Of a DNA stretch of 64,000 nucleotides, positions 1 through 7,836 are shown in pieces. The DNA is from Mesoterricola sediminis (GTDB lineage: Bacteria > Acidobacteriota > Holophagae > Holophagales > Holophagaceae): positions 1,302,001 to 1,366,000 of the forward strand of contig NZ_AP027081.1 of the NCBI RefSeq assembly GCF_030295425.1, read 5' to 3'. A model generated the notes under the pieces. It was not told the origin of the DNA. It searched no databases and worked only from the letters and a program-made list of their open reading frames with translations. A program made the translations under genes and the position numbers. How positions within the stretch are numbered: the first letter of the stretch is position 1; every line of letters starts with the position of its first letter.

Positions 1-699
1 GACGACTCCCACGGCATGGTGCGCACCGAGGTCCGCTCCAGGACGGCCGGCAGCCACCTGGGCCACGTCTTCGACGACGGGCCGGCCCCCACGGGCCAGC
101 GCTACTGCATCAACTCCGCGGCGCTGCGCTTCGTGCCCGCCTCCGAACTGGAGGCCCAGGGCTACGCCAAGTACCTCCCCCTCTTCGGGCTGGTCCCCTC
201 GCGCCGGACCGAGGTGGCCACCCTCGCCGGGGGCTGCTTCTGGGGCATGGAGGAGCTGTTCCGGGAGAAGCCCGGCGTCCTCTCCACGCGGGTGGGCTAC
301 ACCGGCGGCACCACGGACCATCCCGTCTACGAGCAGGTGAAGACGGGCCGCACGGGCCACGCCGAATCCCTCGAGGTGACCTTCGATCCCGCGAAGCTCT
401 CCTACGAGGACCTGTTGAAGTTCTTCTTCACCCTCCACGACCCCACCACCCCGAACCGCCAGGGCAACGACATCGGCACCCAGTACCGGTCCGCCATCTT
501 CGTCCACGACGCGGCCCAGCGGAAGACCGCCGAGCGCGTGAAGGCCCTCGTGGAGGCCTCCGGCAAGTGGGGCCGCCCCCTCACCACCGAGATCGTCGAG
601 GCCCGCACCTTCTGGCCCGCCGAGGACTACCACCAGAAGTACCTGGAGAAGCACCCCGGCGGCTACACCTGCCACTACGTGAGGCCCCTCAGCTTCTGA
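1..699 (+). CDS. msrBA: Bifunctional methionine sulfoxide reductase B/A (5' end cut off)
   Basis: Repairs oxidised methionine; MsrB reduces the R form and MsrA the S form of methionine sulfoxide. The frame is open from base 1, so the N-terminus lies outside the window. The visible first part is the end of an MsrB domain (TEVRS, SHLGHVF, and RYCIN with the catalytic Cys). From about visible residue 77 an MsrA domain follows, with the GGCFWG catalytic motif and a C-terminal HPGGYTCHY stretch. The domain order B then A is the reverse of the common PilB-type A-B fusion. No signal peptide can be judged because the start is missing. The identification of both domains is firm. Confidence 0.93.
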   Translation, partial: DDSHGMVRTEVRSRTAGSHLGHVFDDGPAPTGQRYCINSAALRFVPASELEAQGYAKYLPLFGLVPSRRTEVATLAGGCFWGMEELFREKPGVLSTRVGYTGGTTDHPVYEQVKTGRTGHAESLEVTFDPAKLSYEDLLKFFFTLHDPTTPNRQGNDIGTQYRSAIFVHDAAQRKTAERVKALVEASGKWGRPLTTEIVEARTFWPAEDYHQKYLEKHPGGYTCHYVRPLSF

Positions 700-753
700 G
701 CGGGAAGGCGCCCCTCCGGGACGCGCGGCCCCTTCGTCCGCGGGTTCCGGAGG

Positions 754-1191
754 TCAGGGCCGGGGGAGGGGCAGGCAGGTATACGCCTGGATCCGGTCGT
801 CGGGATCCGTCCGGACGGTGAGGAGGTGGTGCGTGGAGGCCGGGGCCTTCAGGAGGGGGGCCGGGGCGGGCGTGCCCGGCGCCACCCGCGGCTCCTGGAA
901 GGCGCTGGGGGCCCCCAGGCCCAGGGGCGCGGGTTCGTTGGTGATGTTCTGGGGACGGGCGGGGCCGGCGGGGGGCAGGGCGACTTCCTCCCAGGTGGTC
1001 ACGTCGAAGGTATAGACCGTGCCGTCGGCCCCCTTCTGGACCCGGGCGGGGCGCAGGCCGCTGTCGGCCAGGAAGGCCTGGATGGGCTTGCCGACGAAGG
1101 CCCCGATCCGGGCCGGCCCCGCGGGGGGCGCGCAGGCGACGCCCAGGCCGAGGGCCAGGGCGAGGAAGGGCAGGACCTTGCTGGACGCCAT
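754..1191 (-). CDS. Small putative lipoprotein of unknown function
   Basis: About 145 residues beginning MASSKVLPFL, with a short hydrophobic segment ending at GVACAPP. The Cys near residue 20 looks like a lipoprotein attachment site, although Gly at -3 is atypical for a lipobox. The rest is Ala/Pro-rich with a GTVYTFDVTTWEE stretch and no recognised domain. The ATG at 1191 was chosen because a GGAG sits just upstream and the signal sequence starts there; the frame stays open further upstream into the IS but without a sensible start. The gene points away from the IS, whose left end lies 76 bp before its start codon. Function unknown. Confidence 0.7.
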   Translation of the reverse strand: MASSKVLPFLALALGLGVACAPPAGPARIGAFVGKPIQAFLADSGLRPARVQKGADGTVYTFDVTTWEEVALPPAGPARPQNITNEPAPLGLGAPSAFQEPRVAPGTPAPAPLLKAPASTHHLLTVRTDPDDRIQAYTCLPLPRP

Positions 1192-1356
1192 GGTCGCTCC
1201 AAGGGGAGGTAGGACTGAATGGTATCTCCATCCTCGTGCAGGCCGCCAGAAGAAGCGGTAACACCTAGGCTGTGTTCGGAATCTATAGATTAGATAAATA
1301 GTTAACTTGTACTCATACGTAAAGGCTCGTACACCACGAATTTTCCTGGGGTAACG

Positions 1357-2125
1357 ATGCCGAGACGTTTCCTGACCGATGCCATGTGGGCAAAGCTTGA
1401 ACCGCTCCTTCCGCCAGAGCGTGGAGGGATGGGGCGATCCCGTCACCCCAACCGTCCCATGGTGGAGGCGATCCTGTGGAGGCACAGGACTGGGGCGCCG
1501 TGGAGGGACCTGCCGGAGGAATTTGGACCTTGGACAAGCGTGTACACGCGATTTGAGGCCTGGACCAAGCGCGGCGTGTGGCAAAGGATCCTGGAGTTCC
1601 TGCGCAAGGAAGCCGACCTGGAGTGGGTCATGCTGGATGGCACCATCATTCGCGCTCATCAACCTTCAGCAGGCAAAAGGGGGGGCTCTGGAACCAGGCG
1701 CTCGGACGATCTCGGGGTGGATGCTCGACCAAGATCCATTTGATCTGCGATGCCCACGGTAATCCTTTGGATTTCCTGGTCACTCCGGGGCAGTCACTCC
1801 GGGGCAAGCCCATGAAAGCCGGTCTGCTGAAGGATTGCTGTGCGGTTGGCAGGCAGAGTACGTGTTCGGAGATCGGGCCTACGATGGGAACCCGGTAAGG
1901 AAGGCGATCGAGGCCATGGGTGCGACAGCCGTCATCCCACCTCATCCCCGGCGCAAGAATCCGGCGGCCTGGGACTCACACCTATACAAGGCCCGCCATG
2001 CCATCGAGCATGGGTTCGCCAAGCTCAAACAGTTCAGGGCGCTGGCCACCAGGTTCGACAAAACGGCGCGAAGTTTCTCAGCCCAGGTGGCTTTGGCCTG
2101 CATCGTGATCTGGCTGAGGCTATGA
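1357..2125 (+). pseudogene. IS5-family transposase, disrupted by a 14-bp duplication
   Basis: orfA starts at 1357 (MPRRFLTDAMW) and runs to 1743, carrying the first catalytic Asp in a VMLDGT context. The frame normally shifts by -1 at an A4G7 run (1675-1685) into the orfB frame, which continues with GRSRGGCSTKIHL and CDAHGNPLDFLV. In this copy a 14-bp tandem duplication (1781-1794 repeated at 1795-1808) knocks orfB out of frame. The rest of the catalytic core, with VFGDRAYDGN and the HAIEHGFAKLK Glu region, is only readable in a third frame (1835-2125). Copy B lacks this duplication and has orfB intact. This copy is therefore unlikely to make a functional transposase, though it could be mobilised in trans. 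Confidence 0.85.
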
Positions 2126-2160
2126 GCGGAGGGTGACAAGCGTTCCGGATCCTCATTGAT

Positions 2161-2458
2161 CCTATGAAACGCGGAGGCGCGGAGGATCTCGCAGAGGGTC
2201 GCGGAGGAAAGCGCTCCTGGAACCTGCCCCTGGATATCGAGTGGAGGGGGCTTGTGGTTGAGCGGGCCTACCGGCTGGATTTGCTGGTTGACGACCTCGT
2301 GGTCGTGGAGGCTAAGGCGGAATGGAGGTCGGCCTGCTCCTCAATTTCCGTCAGTGGCCTTTCAAAGACGGTGGAATCAAGCGGGTGATACATACAAGGG
2401 CTTGATCCTTTCTCCGCGAGCCTCAGCGAGATCCTCCGCGCCTCCGCGTTCCAATAGG
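2161..2458. repeat. Cassette bounded by 50-bp inverted repeats (copy A)
   Basis: The left arm (2161-2210) and right arm (2409-2458) are imperfect inverted repeats built around CGCGGAGGCGCGGAGGATCT, with the outer boundary CCTAT on each side. The same pair bounds the related cassette in copy B (33823-33872 and 34147-34196). The arms enclose a degenerate GxxExxY gene. They may be a self-contained mobile or MITE-like unit that entered an ancestral IS between orfB and the right end; removing the cassette leaves an element of about 1 kb, a normal size for this IS group. The repeat structure is seen directly; mobility is inferred. Confidence 0.8.
2229..2405 (+). pseudogene. GxxExxY family protein, C-terminal remnant
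   Basis: In frame from 2229 the sequence encodes LDIEWRGLVVERAY, then RLDLLVDDLVVVEAKA, which carries the D...ExK pattern of PD-(D/E)XK nucleases. After a further internal deletion a second stretch (MEVGLLLNFRQWPFKDGG) resumes in another frame and ends at a stop at 2403-2405, as in intact family members. The N-terminal half is missing: relative to copy B, 218 bp are absent between 2228 and 2229. Function of the GxxExxY family is not established beyond the nuclease-like fold. This remnant is dead. Confidence 0.75.
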
Positions 2459-2655
2459 ATGCTGCGAATGCGCGGCGCCATCAGGCACTGCAGCACAGAC
2501 TCACTATTCCAGCTCCTCCATGCTCCGGCACGGATGGGTATTAGCCATTACTATCCTAGATTTCGAACACACCCTAGTCCAGCGCATGGGCTGGCGGGCG
2601 TATCATGGGGCGATCCCGAAAACCTGTCTTCCGCACCCTGCCTCAAGGGGGGGCC

Positions 2656-3237
2656 ATGATCCTGACGGACACCTTCGAACCCGGAACCCGCGAGGCCTGG
2701 CGCGCATGGCTCCAGGCGCGCCACGCCGAATCCAAGGGGGTCTGGCTGGTCTTCCTCAAGCAGCACACGGGGCAGGCCGCGCTCACCTACCGGGAGGCCC
2801 TGGAGGAGGCCTTGTGCTTCGGCTGGATCGACGGCGTACGGCAGCGCATCGACGAACTCCGCTACGCCCAGCGGTTCACCCCCCGGACCCCGGCCTCCCG
2901 CTGGTCCGAGGTGAACAAGGCGATCGCCGCCAGCCTGGAGGCCCAGGGGCGGATGCGCCCTGCGGGGCTCGCCTGGAGGGAGGCCTGGTCAACCCCCGCT
3001 CCCCCAGCGGCGCCCCAGGGAGCCCTCCCACCCGAAGGCTTCGAAGCCGCCCTCCAGGCCCATCCGGTGGCCTGGGTCAACTTCATGGCGCTGCCGCCCT
3101 CGCATCAGCGCCGCTACCTCGGCTGGATCGGGTCTGCCAAGCGGGAGGAGACCCGGGTCAAGCGCGTGGCCGAGGCTGTCGCCCTCCTGCTGGAGAACAA
3201 GCGCATCGGCCTGGGGCCGGGTGAAGTGAGGAAGTGA
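2656..3237 (+). CDS. YdeI/OmpD-associated family protein
   Basis: 193 residues. The N-terminal part (REAWRAWLQARHAESKGVWL, then EALEEALCFGWIDGVRQRID) is the typical core of the YdeI family, linked in other bacteria to envelope stress and peptide resistance. The C-terminal half, with RRYLGWIGSAKREETRVKRV, is the conserved family tail. The biochemical role is not established. The start at 2656 was chosen because family members begin just before this TFEPGTREAW region; an earlier in-frame ATG at 2605 lies close to the IS end. IS copy A ends about 80 bp upstream, so the native promoter may have been displaced. Confidence 0.85.
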   Translation: MILTDTFEPGTREAWRAWLQARHAESKGVWLVFLKQHTGQAALTYREALEEALCFGWIDGVRQRIDELRYAQRFTPRTPASRWSEVNKAIAASLEAQGRMRPAGLAWREAWSTPAPPAAPQGALPPEGFEAALQAHPVAWVNFMALPPSHQRRYLGWIGSAKREETRVKRVAEAVALLLENKRIGLGPGEVRK

Positions 3238-3255
3238 GGCGAGGCCGTCGGCCGA

Positions 3256-3756
3256 TCAGGATTCGGCCTTCCGGGTCCGGTCGGCCTGCCGTGCCTTCAT
3301 GGCGTCGGTCAGCATGGTCTTCAGCTCCTCCACGTGGGCCTGGGCCAGCTGGGCGCCCACCTGGGCCCCTTCCCGCATGACCACGGGCAGCTGCTCGAGG
3401 GTCTTGCGGCCCAGGGGGGTGCGGTAGAAGGCCGCCAGGCCCCGCAGCTCCTGCTCGGAGAAGTGCCTCATGTAGACGGCCGCCATGTCGCGGCTGAAGG
3501 ACTCCATGCTGTACAGCTTCTCGCACCAGGCGAGGACGACGTCCTGGTAGGCCGCCAGCTCCGGGTTGTTTGCCGTCATGGCGGACAGCATGGCGGCCGC
3601 GGCGGCCTTGGCCACGGCGGGGCCTTCGACCAGGGCGATGAGGTCCCGGGCGGCCTGTTCGTGGGGGGAGGGGGCGGGCGCCTGGGCCCCGGCGGAGGCC
3701 GGAGCGAGCACGGCGAGGGCCGCGGCGAACGCGAGGGGGGATCCGATCAGGCGCAT
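3256..3756 (-). CDS. DUF2059 family exported protein
   Basis: 166 residues with a signal peptide (MRLIGSPLAFAAALAVL, probable cleavage after ASAGAQA). The mature part is helical, with FSRDMAAVYMRHFSEQELRGLAAFYRTPLGRK, the region that defines DUF2059. Such proteins are periplasmic or secreted and have no known activity. It ends 19 bp from the convergent YdeI-like gene and starts 26 bp after the MFS transporter gene ends on the same strand, so it may be co-transcribed with the transporter. Confidence 0.85.
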   Translation of the reverse strand: MRLIGSPLAFAAALAVLAPASAGAQAPAPSPHEQAARDLIALVEGPAVAKAAAAAMLSAMTANNPELAAYQDVVLAWCEKLYSMESFSRDMAAVYMRHFSEQELRGLAAFYRTPLGRKTLEQLPVVMREGAQVGAQLAQAHVEELKTMLTDAMKARQADRTRKAES

Positions 3757-3781
3757 GGGGCCTCCGGGAAGGGACTGCGGG

Positions 3782-5170
3782 TCAGGCCTGGGTCTTGAAG
3801 TCGCGTCCCAGCCAGCCGCGGGCCGCGATGAGGAGCACGGTGGTGAGCATGGCCACGCAGCCGAAGATGAGCCACATGGTCCCGCTGTTCCCGGGGAGCC
3901 CCGCGGGGCACCACTTGGCCAGGGCGCTGCCGGCGTAGAAGCTGACGATCATCTTGGTGAGGAACCAGGGGAACTGGGCCACGCCCATGTACGCGCCCGT
4001 GCGGCCCTCGGGGGCGATCTCGGCGGCGTACTGGAGGAAGCGCGGCTGCCACATGGCCTCGCCCACGGACATCAGGAGGATGTAGGCCAGCAGGCCCGGC
4101 GTCGTGGGGCCCAGGGCGAGGAGGAAGGTGGGGCTGGCCATGACGGCGGTGCCGAGGATCATCATGGTGTAGACCTTCACCCGGCTCGTGAGGCCGGCCA
4201 CGATGGGGCAGAGCACGAAGACGAGGATGGTGTTGAGGCTCGAGGCGGCCTCGAAATGGTTGCCGATCCAGGTGCCCGCGTAGGCCCGGCTCACGTAGGG
4301 CGCGAAGAGCAGCCAGTTGTAGGCGAACAGCGTCTGGACGGGGATGAGGCAGAAGATGAAGTAGCTGAACTTGGGGTCGGCGAGCGGATGGTTGCGGAAC
4401 CACGAGGCCGCGCGCGCCGCGAGGCCTTCGGGGGCGGAGGCGGGGGCCGCCTCGGGCTGGGCCTCCCGGGCCGGGGCCGCGGCGGCGCCCTCGGCGAGCG
4501 CCTTGGCCTCGGTCCGGCGGTCCAGGAGCACGGCCACCAGCACCAGGGTGAGGAGGGTGACGCCCGCGTAGAAGCCGTACGCGCCCCGGATGCCCCAGCG
4601 CTCGCGGACCGGGGTCATGAAGGTGGGGAGCCACCCGCCCAGGTTCATCACCGCGTAGAGCATGGCGAAGCCCATGGAGGCGGTGGCGGGCGTCGTGAAT
4701 TTGCGGACGGCGGCATACCCGGCCGGGTAGCACATGCCGTAGCCGGTCATGACCAGGACGATGGCGCCGGCCCCGGCGAGGACGAAGGGGCTGCCGAAGC
4801 CGCCCCCCGCGAGCCCCAGGTAGGGCAGGGCGGCCAGGAGGCCGCGGCCCGCGGCCATGATGCCCAGGGCCGTCAGGAAGGTGCGCCGGAGGCCCCAGGC
4901 GTCGGCCCTGCCGCCGAAGAAGAGCATGGAGATGGTGATGCCCCAGGTGAGGAGACCCACCATCAGGCCCGCCTTGGGGTCCGAGAGGCCGCCGTACTGG
5001 TTGAAGTACATGTGCAGGTAGATGACCATGCCGAAGTAGACGAACCCCTCGAGGAAGCTGAGGAGGTTCACGGCCCAGAGGGCCCGGGGCGCGTGGACCA
5101 GGTCCACGAAGGGCTGGACGATCTCCCGGAGGGGCGAGGCGGGCTTCTCCGCGGGGGGGGTGGCGGTCAC
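3782..5170 (-). CDS. Major facilitator superfamily transporter
   Basis: 462 residues with about 12 hydrophobic segments and a long charged, Ala-rich loop in the middle (around residues 200-245), as expected for a 6+6 MFS layout. The segment GGRADAWGLRRTF after the second or third helix resembles the MFS motif A region. The start is a GTG at 5170 preceded by AGGAG at good spacing. The substrate is unknown; some features (EGFVYFGMVIYLH, QYGG) recall peptide/POT-like carriers. The gene diverges from the FAH hydrolase gene with a 101-bp gap, so a role in importing an aromatic or peptide substrate for that pathway is possible but unproven. Confidence 0.82.
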   Translation of the reverse strand: MTATPPAEKPASPLREIVQPFVDLVHAPRALWAVNLLSFLEGFVYFGMVIYLHMYFNQYGGLSDPKAGLMVGLLTWGITISMLFFGGRADAWGLRRTFLTALGIMAAGRGLLAALPYLGLAGGGFGSPFVLAGAGAIVLVMTGYGMCYPAGYAAVRKFTTPATASMGFAMLYAVMNLGGWLPTFMTPVRERWGIRGAYGFYAGVTLLTLVLVAVLLDRRTEAKALAEGAAAAPAREAQPEAAPASAPEGLAARAASWFRNHPLADPKFSYFIFCLIPVQTLFAYNWLLFAPYVSRAYAGTWIGNHFEAASSLNTILVFVLCPIVAGLTSRVKVYTMMILGTAVMASPTFLLALGPTTPGLLAYILLMSVGEAMWQPRFLQYAAEIAPEGRTGAYMGVAQFPWFLTKMIVSFYAGSALAKWCPAGLPGNSGTMWLIFGCVAMLTTVLLIAARGWLGRDFKTQA

Positions 5171-5271
5171 GGCGGCTCCTGGGATGGGATGGTTGAATCT
5201 AGCATGGATCGGTTCCGCCTTGCGGGCGCCTGAGACTCAATCCGCGCTATGCTGGGGGTCCAGGAGCGACC

Positions 5272-6243
5272 ATGAAGCTGGTGACCTTCCTCCACCAAGG
5301 CCAGGAGCGCATCGGGGCCGTGGCCCCCGGCGGGGACATCGTGGACTTCCACGCGGCCGATCCCCGGCTGGCCGTGGACATGCTGACCCTCATCCGGCGC
5401 CAGGACGAGCTGATGCCCCTCGCCCGGGCGGTCCTGGAGGACGCCCCGGCGGCCTGCCGGGTGCAGGCGCCGGACCTCCTCGCGCCGCTGCCCCGGCCCG
5501 TGTCCATGCGGGACGGCTACGCCTTCCGCCAGCACGTCGCGACCGCCCGCCGGAACCGCGGGCTGGACATGATCCCCGAATTCGATCGCTTTCCCGTCAC
5601 GTACTTCACCAACCACCAGGCGGTCACGGGCCCGGGCCCCGTGGAGGTGCTGGAGCACCACCTGGACCGCCTCGACTTCGAGCTTGAAGTGGCCGCCGTC
5701 ACGGGGCGGACCGTGCGCAACTGCAGCCTCGCGGAGGCGGACGCGGCCCTGTTCGGATTCATGGTGATGAACGACTGGAGCGCGCGCGCCCTGCAGATGG
5801 AGGAGATGAAGCTGTCCCTGGGCCCCTGCAAGGGCAAGGACTTCGCCACGAGCCTCGGCCCGTGGCTGGTGACCGCCGACGAACTGCCCCTGACGGCCAC
5901 GGACCGGGGCCGGGTCCTGGCGGCCCGCATGACCTGCGACGTGAACGGGCGCCGCCTCAGCGAGGGGAACGCCGCCGACATGAACTGGACCTTCGCCCAG
6001 ATCCTGCAGCGCACGGCCTACGGGGTGCGGGTGGGGCCCGGGGAGGTCATCGGCAGCGGCACCGTTGGCACCGGCTGTCTCCTGGAGCTCAACGGCTCCG
6101 GCGTGGTGAAGGACCTCTGGCTGAAGCCCGGCGACCGCGTCGTGATGGAGGTGGAGGGCCTGGGCCGGCTGGAGAACGCCGTGGTCCTCGGCGAAGGGCC
6201 CGCCCTCCCGCCCGAGCTGGTGGCCCTGGGGCCGCGCCCGTGA
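5272..6243 (+). CDS. Fumarylacetoacetate hydrolase family protein
   Basis: 323 residues. The catalytic core has LDFELEVAAVTG (metal ligands), FMVMNDWSARALQ and GKDFATSLGPWLV, matching bacterial FAH-family hydrolases that cleave fumarylacetoacetate to fumarate and acetoacetate. With hmgA and hppD nearby, the last step of the homogentisate pathway is the most likely role. The ATG at 5272 follows GGAGCGACC. It overlaps the next gene by 4 bp (GTGA), indicating translational coupling. No maleylacetoacetate isomerase gene is present in the window, so a glutathione-independent variant or a remote gene is needed. Confidence 0.9.
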   Translation: MKLVTFLHQGQERIGAVAPGGDIVDFHAADPRLAVDMLTLIRRQDELMPLARAVLEDAPAACRVQAPDLLAPLPRPVSMRDGYAFRQHVATARRNRGLDMIPEFDRFPVTYFTNHQAVTGPGPVEVLEHHLDRLDFELEVAAVTGRTVRNCSLAEADAALFGFMVMNDWSARALQMEEMKLSLGPCKGKDFATSLGPWLVTADELPLTATDRGRVLAARMTCDVNGRRLSEGNAADMNWTFAQILQRTAYGVRVGPGEVIGSGTVGTGCLLELNGSGVVKDLWLKPGDRVVMEVEGLGRLENAVVLGEGPALPPELVALGPRP

Positions 6244-7100
6244 GGACCGTCCTGCCCGGGGACCTGACCCCGGCCGCCACGAACGCCCTCCTTTGCGCGG
6301 GGGTGGCGCCGCGCCCCATCGCCCTGGCCAGCACCGTCTCCGCCGCCGGGATCCGGAACCTGGCGCCCTTCAGCTTCTTCAACGCCTTCGGCTCGAACCC
6401 GCCCATGGTGGCCTTCGCGCCCAACCGCCGGGCCCGGGACGGCACGGTGAAGCACACCTGGCTCAACGCCACCGCCACCCGGGAGTTCGTCATCGCGGCG
6501 GTGAGCCACGCCATGCTGCACCAGATGAACCTGGCCAGCGCCGAGTTCCCGGAAGGGGTGGACGAGTTCGGCAAGTCGGGCCTCACCCCGGCGCCGGCGC
6601 GCTTCGTGGCGCCGGCCCTCGTGGCCGAGAGCCCCTTCCAGATGGAGTGCACCCTCGTCCGGGAGGTGGAGCTGGGGACCGGGCCCGGCTCGGGCCTCCT
6701 GCTCATCGGCGAGGTGGTGGCCTTCCACCTGCGGGACGACCTCTCGGGCTCCGCCCACCCGGACCAGCTGGACCTGGTGGGACGCAACGGGGGCGCCTGG
6801 TACACCCGCGCCTCCGGACCGGCGCTCCTGGAGGTGGCCAAGCCGGCTGGTTGCCCGGCAGGGTTCGACGCCCTGCCGGACGTCCTAAGGAACAGCCGGA
6901 TCCTCACGGGCAACGACCTGGGTCGGCTGGCCGGTGTGGGGTCGATCCCGGACCCGGCCTCCGCCGAGGCCCGGCCGGGGGATCCCGGGGAGGTCGAGGG
7001 GCTCGAGCGCGCCATCCAGGCCGCCCTGGCCCGGGAGGACCTGGGGGAGGCCTGGCGCCTGGCCGGAAGGCGCGTGCGCATGGGGGCCGAGGGCCGTTGA
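6240..7100 (+). CDS. Flavin reductase-like (FMN-binding split barrel) protein
   Basis: 286 residues from a GTG that overlaps the stop of the FAH gene. The first about 200 residues form a flavin reductase-like domain (RPIALASTVSAAG, NLAPFSFFNAFGSNPPMVAF, CTLVREVELG, LLIGEVVAFH). The last 60-80 residues are a family-typical extension ending in a charged helix. Relatives often sit in aromatic degradation loci; whether this one reduces flavin for an oxygenase or acts otherwise is not known. Coupled translation with the FAH gene argues for a job in the same pathway. Confidence 0.85.
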   Translation: MRTVLPGDLTPAATNALLCAGVAPRPIALASTVSAAGIRNLAPFSFFNAFGSNPPMVAFAPNRRARDGTVKHTWLNATATREFVIAAVSHAMLHQMNLASAEFPEGVDEFGKSGLTPAPARFVAPALVAESPFQMECTLVREVELGTGPGSGLLLIGEVVAFHLRDDLSGSAHPDQLDLVGRNGGAWYTRASGPALLEVAKPAGCPAGFDALPDVLRNSRILTGNDLGRLAGVGSIPDPASAEARPGDPGEVEGLERAIQAALAREDLGEAWRLAGRRVRMGAEGR

Positions 7101-7159
7101 CACGGGATCCGTTCCGGCGGACGATGGGAAGTCCGCTCGCGCCGTTCCAGGAGGCAACC

Positions 7160-7759
7160 ATGAAAAAAGCTGCCATGTTCCTGCCGCTGCTCGTCGTCCT
7201 TCCCCTTTCCGCCAACACCTGGGAAGCGGGTGTGTTCATCGGCCAGCAGTCCTTCCGGTCCCAGAACGTGACCCTCGGCGGGAACACCTTCTCGGGGGAC
7301 GTGGACAACAAGGTGACCTACGGGTTCCGCGTGGGCCGCTCCGTCCTGGACTTCGGTCCGGCGCTCCTGGAGGTGACCGCGGGCTTCCAGCCCGAGTCCC
7401 GGGCCAACGCCACGATCCGGATCAACGGCGCCCCCTTCGGCACCGGCGAGTACAAGACCCAGCACTTCTCCATCGGCGCCATGGCCAACCTGAAGGCCTT
7501 CGTGGCCCTCGGCGCGGGCGTCGAGTACCGCTTCGAGAAGCTCGACACGGGCAGCGCCAGCACCACGTACGCGCGCCCCTGGATCCGGGTGAACGCGGGC
7601 ATCGCCATCCCCAGCCCCGTCGTCAAGCCCTTCGTGGGCGTGGAGGCCGCCGTGCCGGTCACCTCCAAGTCCGTGGACGCCACCTCCCCGGAAGAGGACC
7701 AGATCAAGGCGCTGGCCCCCAAGTTCCAGATCGGCCTCTACGCCGGCATCCGGTTCTGA
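7160..7759 (+). CDS. Outer-membrane beta-barrel protein
   Basis: 199 residues: signal peptide MKKAAMFLPLLVVLPLSA, then alternating-pattern strands rich in Gly, aromatic and polar residues, ending in the C-terminal aromatic signature AGIRF expected for BAM-inserted barrels. A good GGAGG precedes the ATG. Size suggests an 8-stranded OmpA/OmpW-like barrel. No ligand can be named. It lies 59 bp after the flavin reductase-like gene on the same strand and may be read with it. A perfect palindrome follows the stop. Confidence 0.8.
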   Translation: MKKAAMFLPLLVVLPLSANTWEAGVFIGQQSFRSQNVTLGGNTFSGDVDNKVTYGFRVGRSVLDFGPALLEVTAGFQPESRANATIRINGAPFGTGEYKTQHFSIGAMANLKAFVALGAGVEYRFEKLDTGSASTTYARPWIRVNAGIAIPSPVVKPFVGVEAAVPVTSKSVDATSPEEDQIKALAPKFQIGLYAGIRF

Positions 7760-7788
7760 GCCGGGGCCCGCGGGCCTCCTGACGCGGC

Positions 7789-7822
7789 GCGCCCCCCGCG
7801 GACCCGGGTCCGCGGGGGGCGC
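7789..7822. terminator. Perfect 34-nt palindrome, likely bidirectional terminator
   Basis: Two perfectly complementary 17-nt arms centred on GGACCC/GGGTCC. It lies between the stop of the barrel gene (7759) and the stop of the convergent TPR gene (7837). There is no T-run on either side, so termination would rely on the stem alone or on Rho. Confidence 0.65.
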
Positions 7823-7836
7823 CCGGCGTCGGGGGC

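Larger units (their letters stand above)
1268..2574 (+). mobile_element. IS5-family (IS427-type) insertion sequence, copy A, with GxxExxY cassette
   Basis: A 1307-bp element flanked by a TA dinucleotide on both sides (1266-1267 and 2575-2576), as expected for a TA target duplication. The left end reads GGCTGTGTTCGGAATCTA and the right end, read inward, GGGTGTGTTCGAAATCTA: terminal inverted repeats with three mismatches in 18. It contains an orfA/orfB transposase (broken, see separate entry). Between orfB and the right end lies a 298-bp cassette bounded by 50-bp inverted repeats and holding part of a GxxExxY gene. A closely related second copy lies at 33707-35093 in opposite orientation. The family call rests on DDE-region motifs, the frameshifted two-ORF layout and the TA target. 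Confidence 0.88.

Noticed and set aside
2520-3224. 234-codon frame beginning in the IS right end
   Set aside because: It runs out of the IS and over the YdeI-like gene in a different frame; Arg/Pro/Gly-rich shadow.
3566-5233. Long plus-strand open frame of 555 codons antisense to the MFS gene
   Set aside because: Gly/Ala/Glu/His-rich shadow frame of a GC-rich gene; the opposite strand encodes a clear 12-helix transporter.
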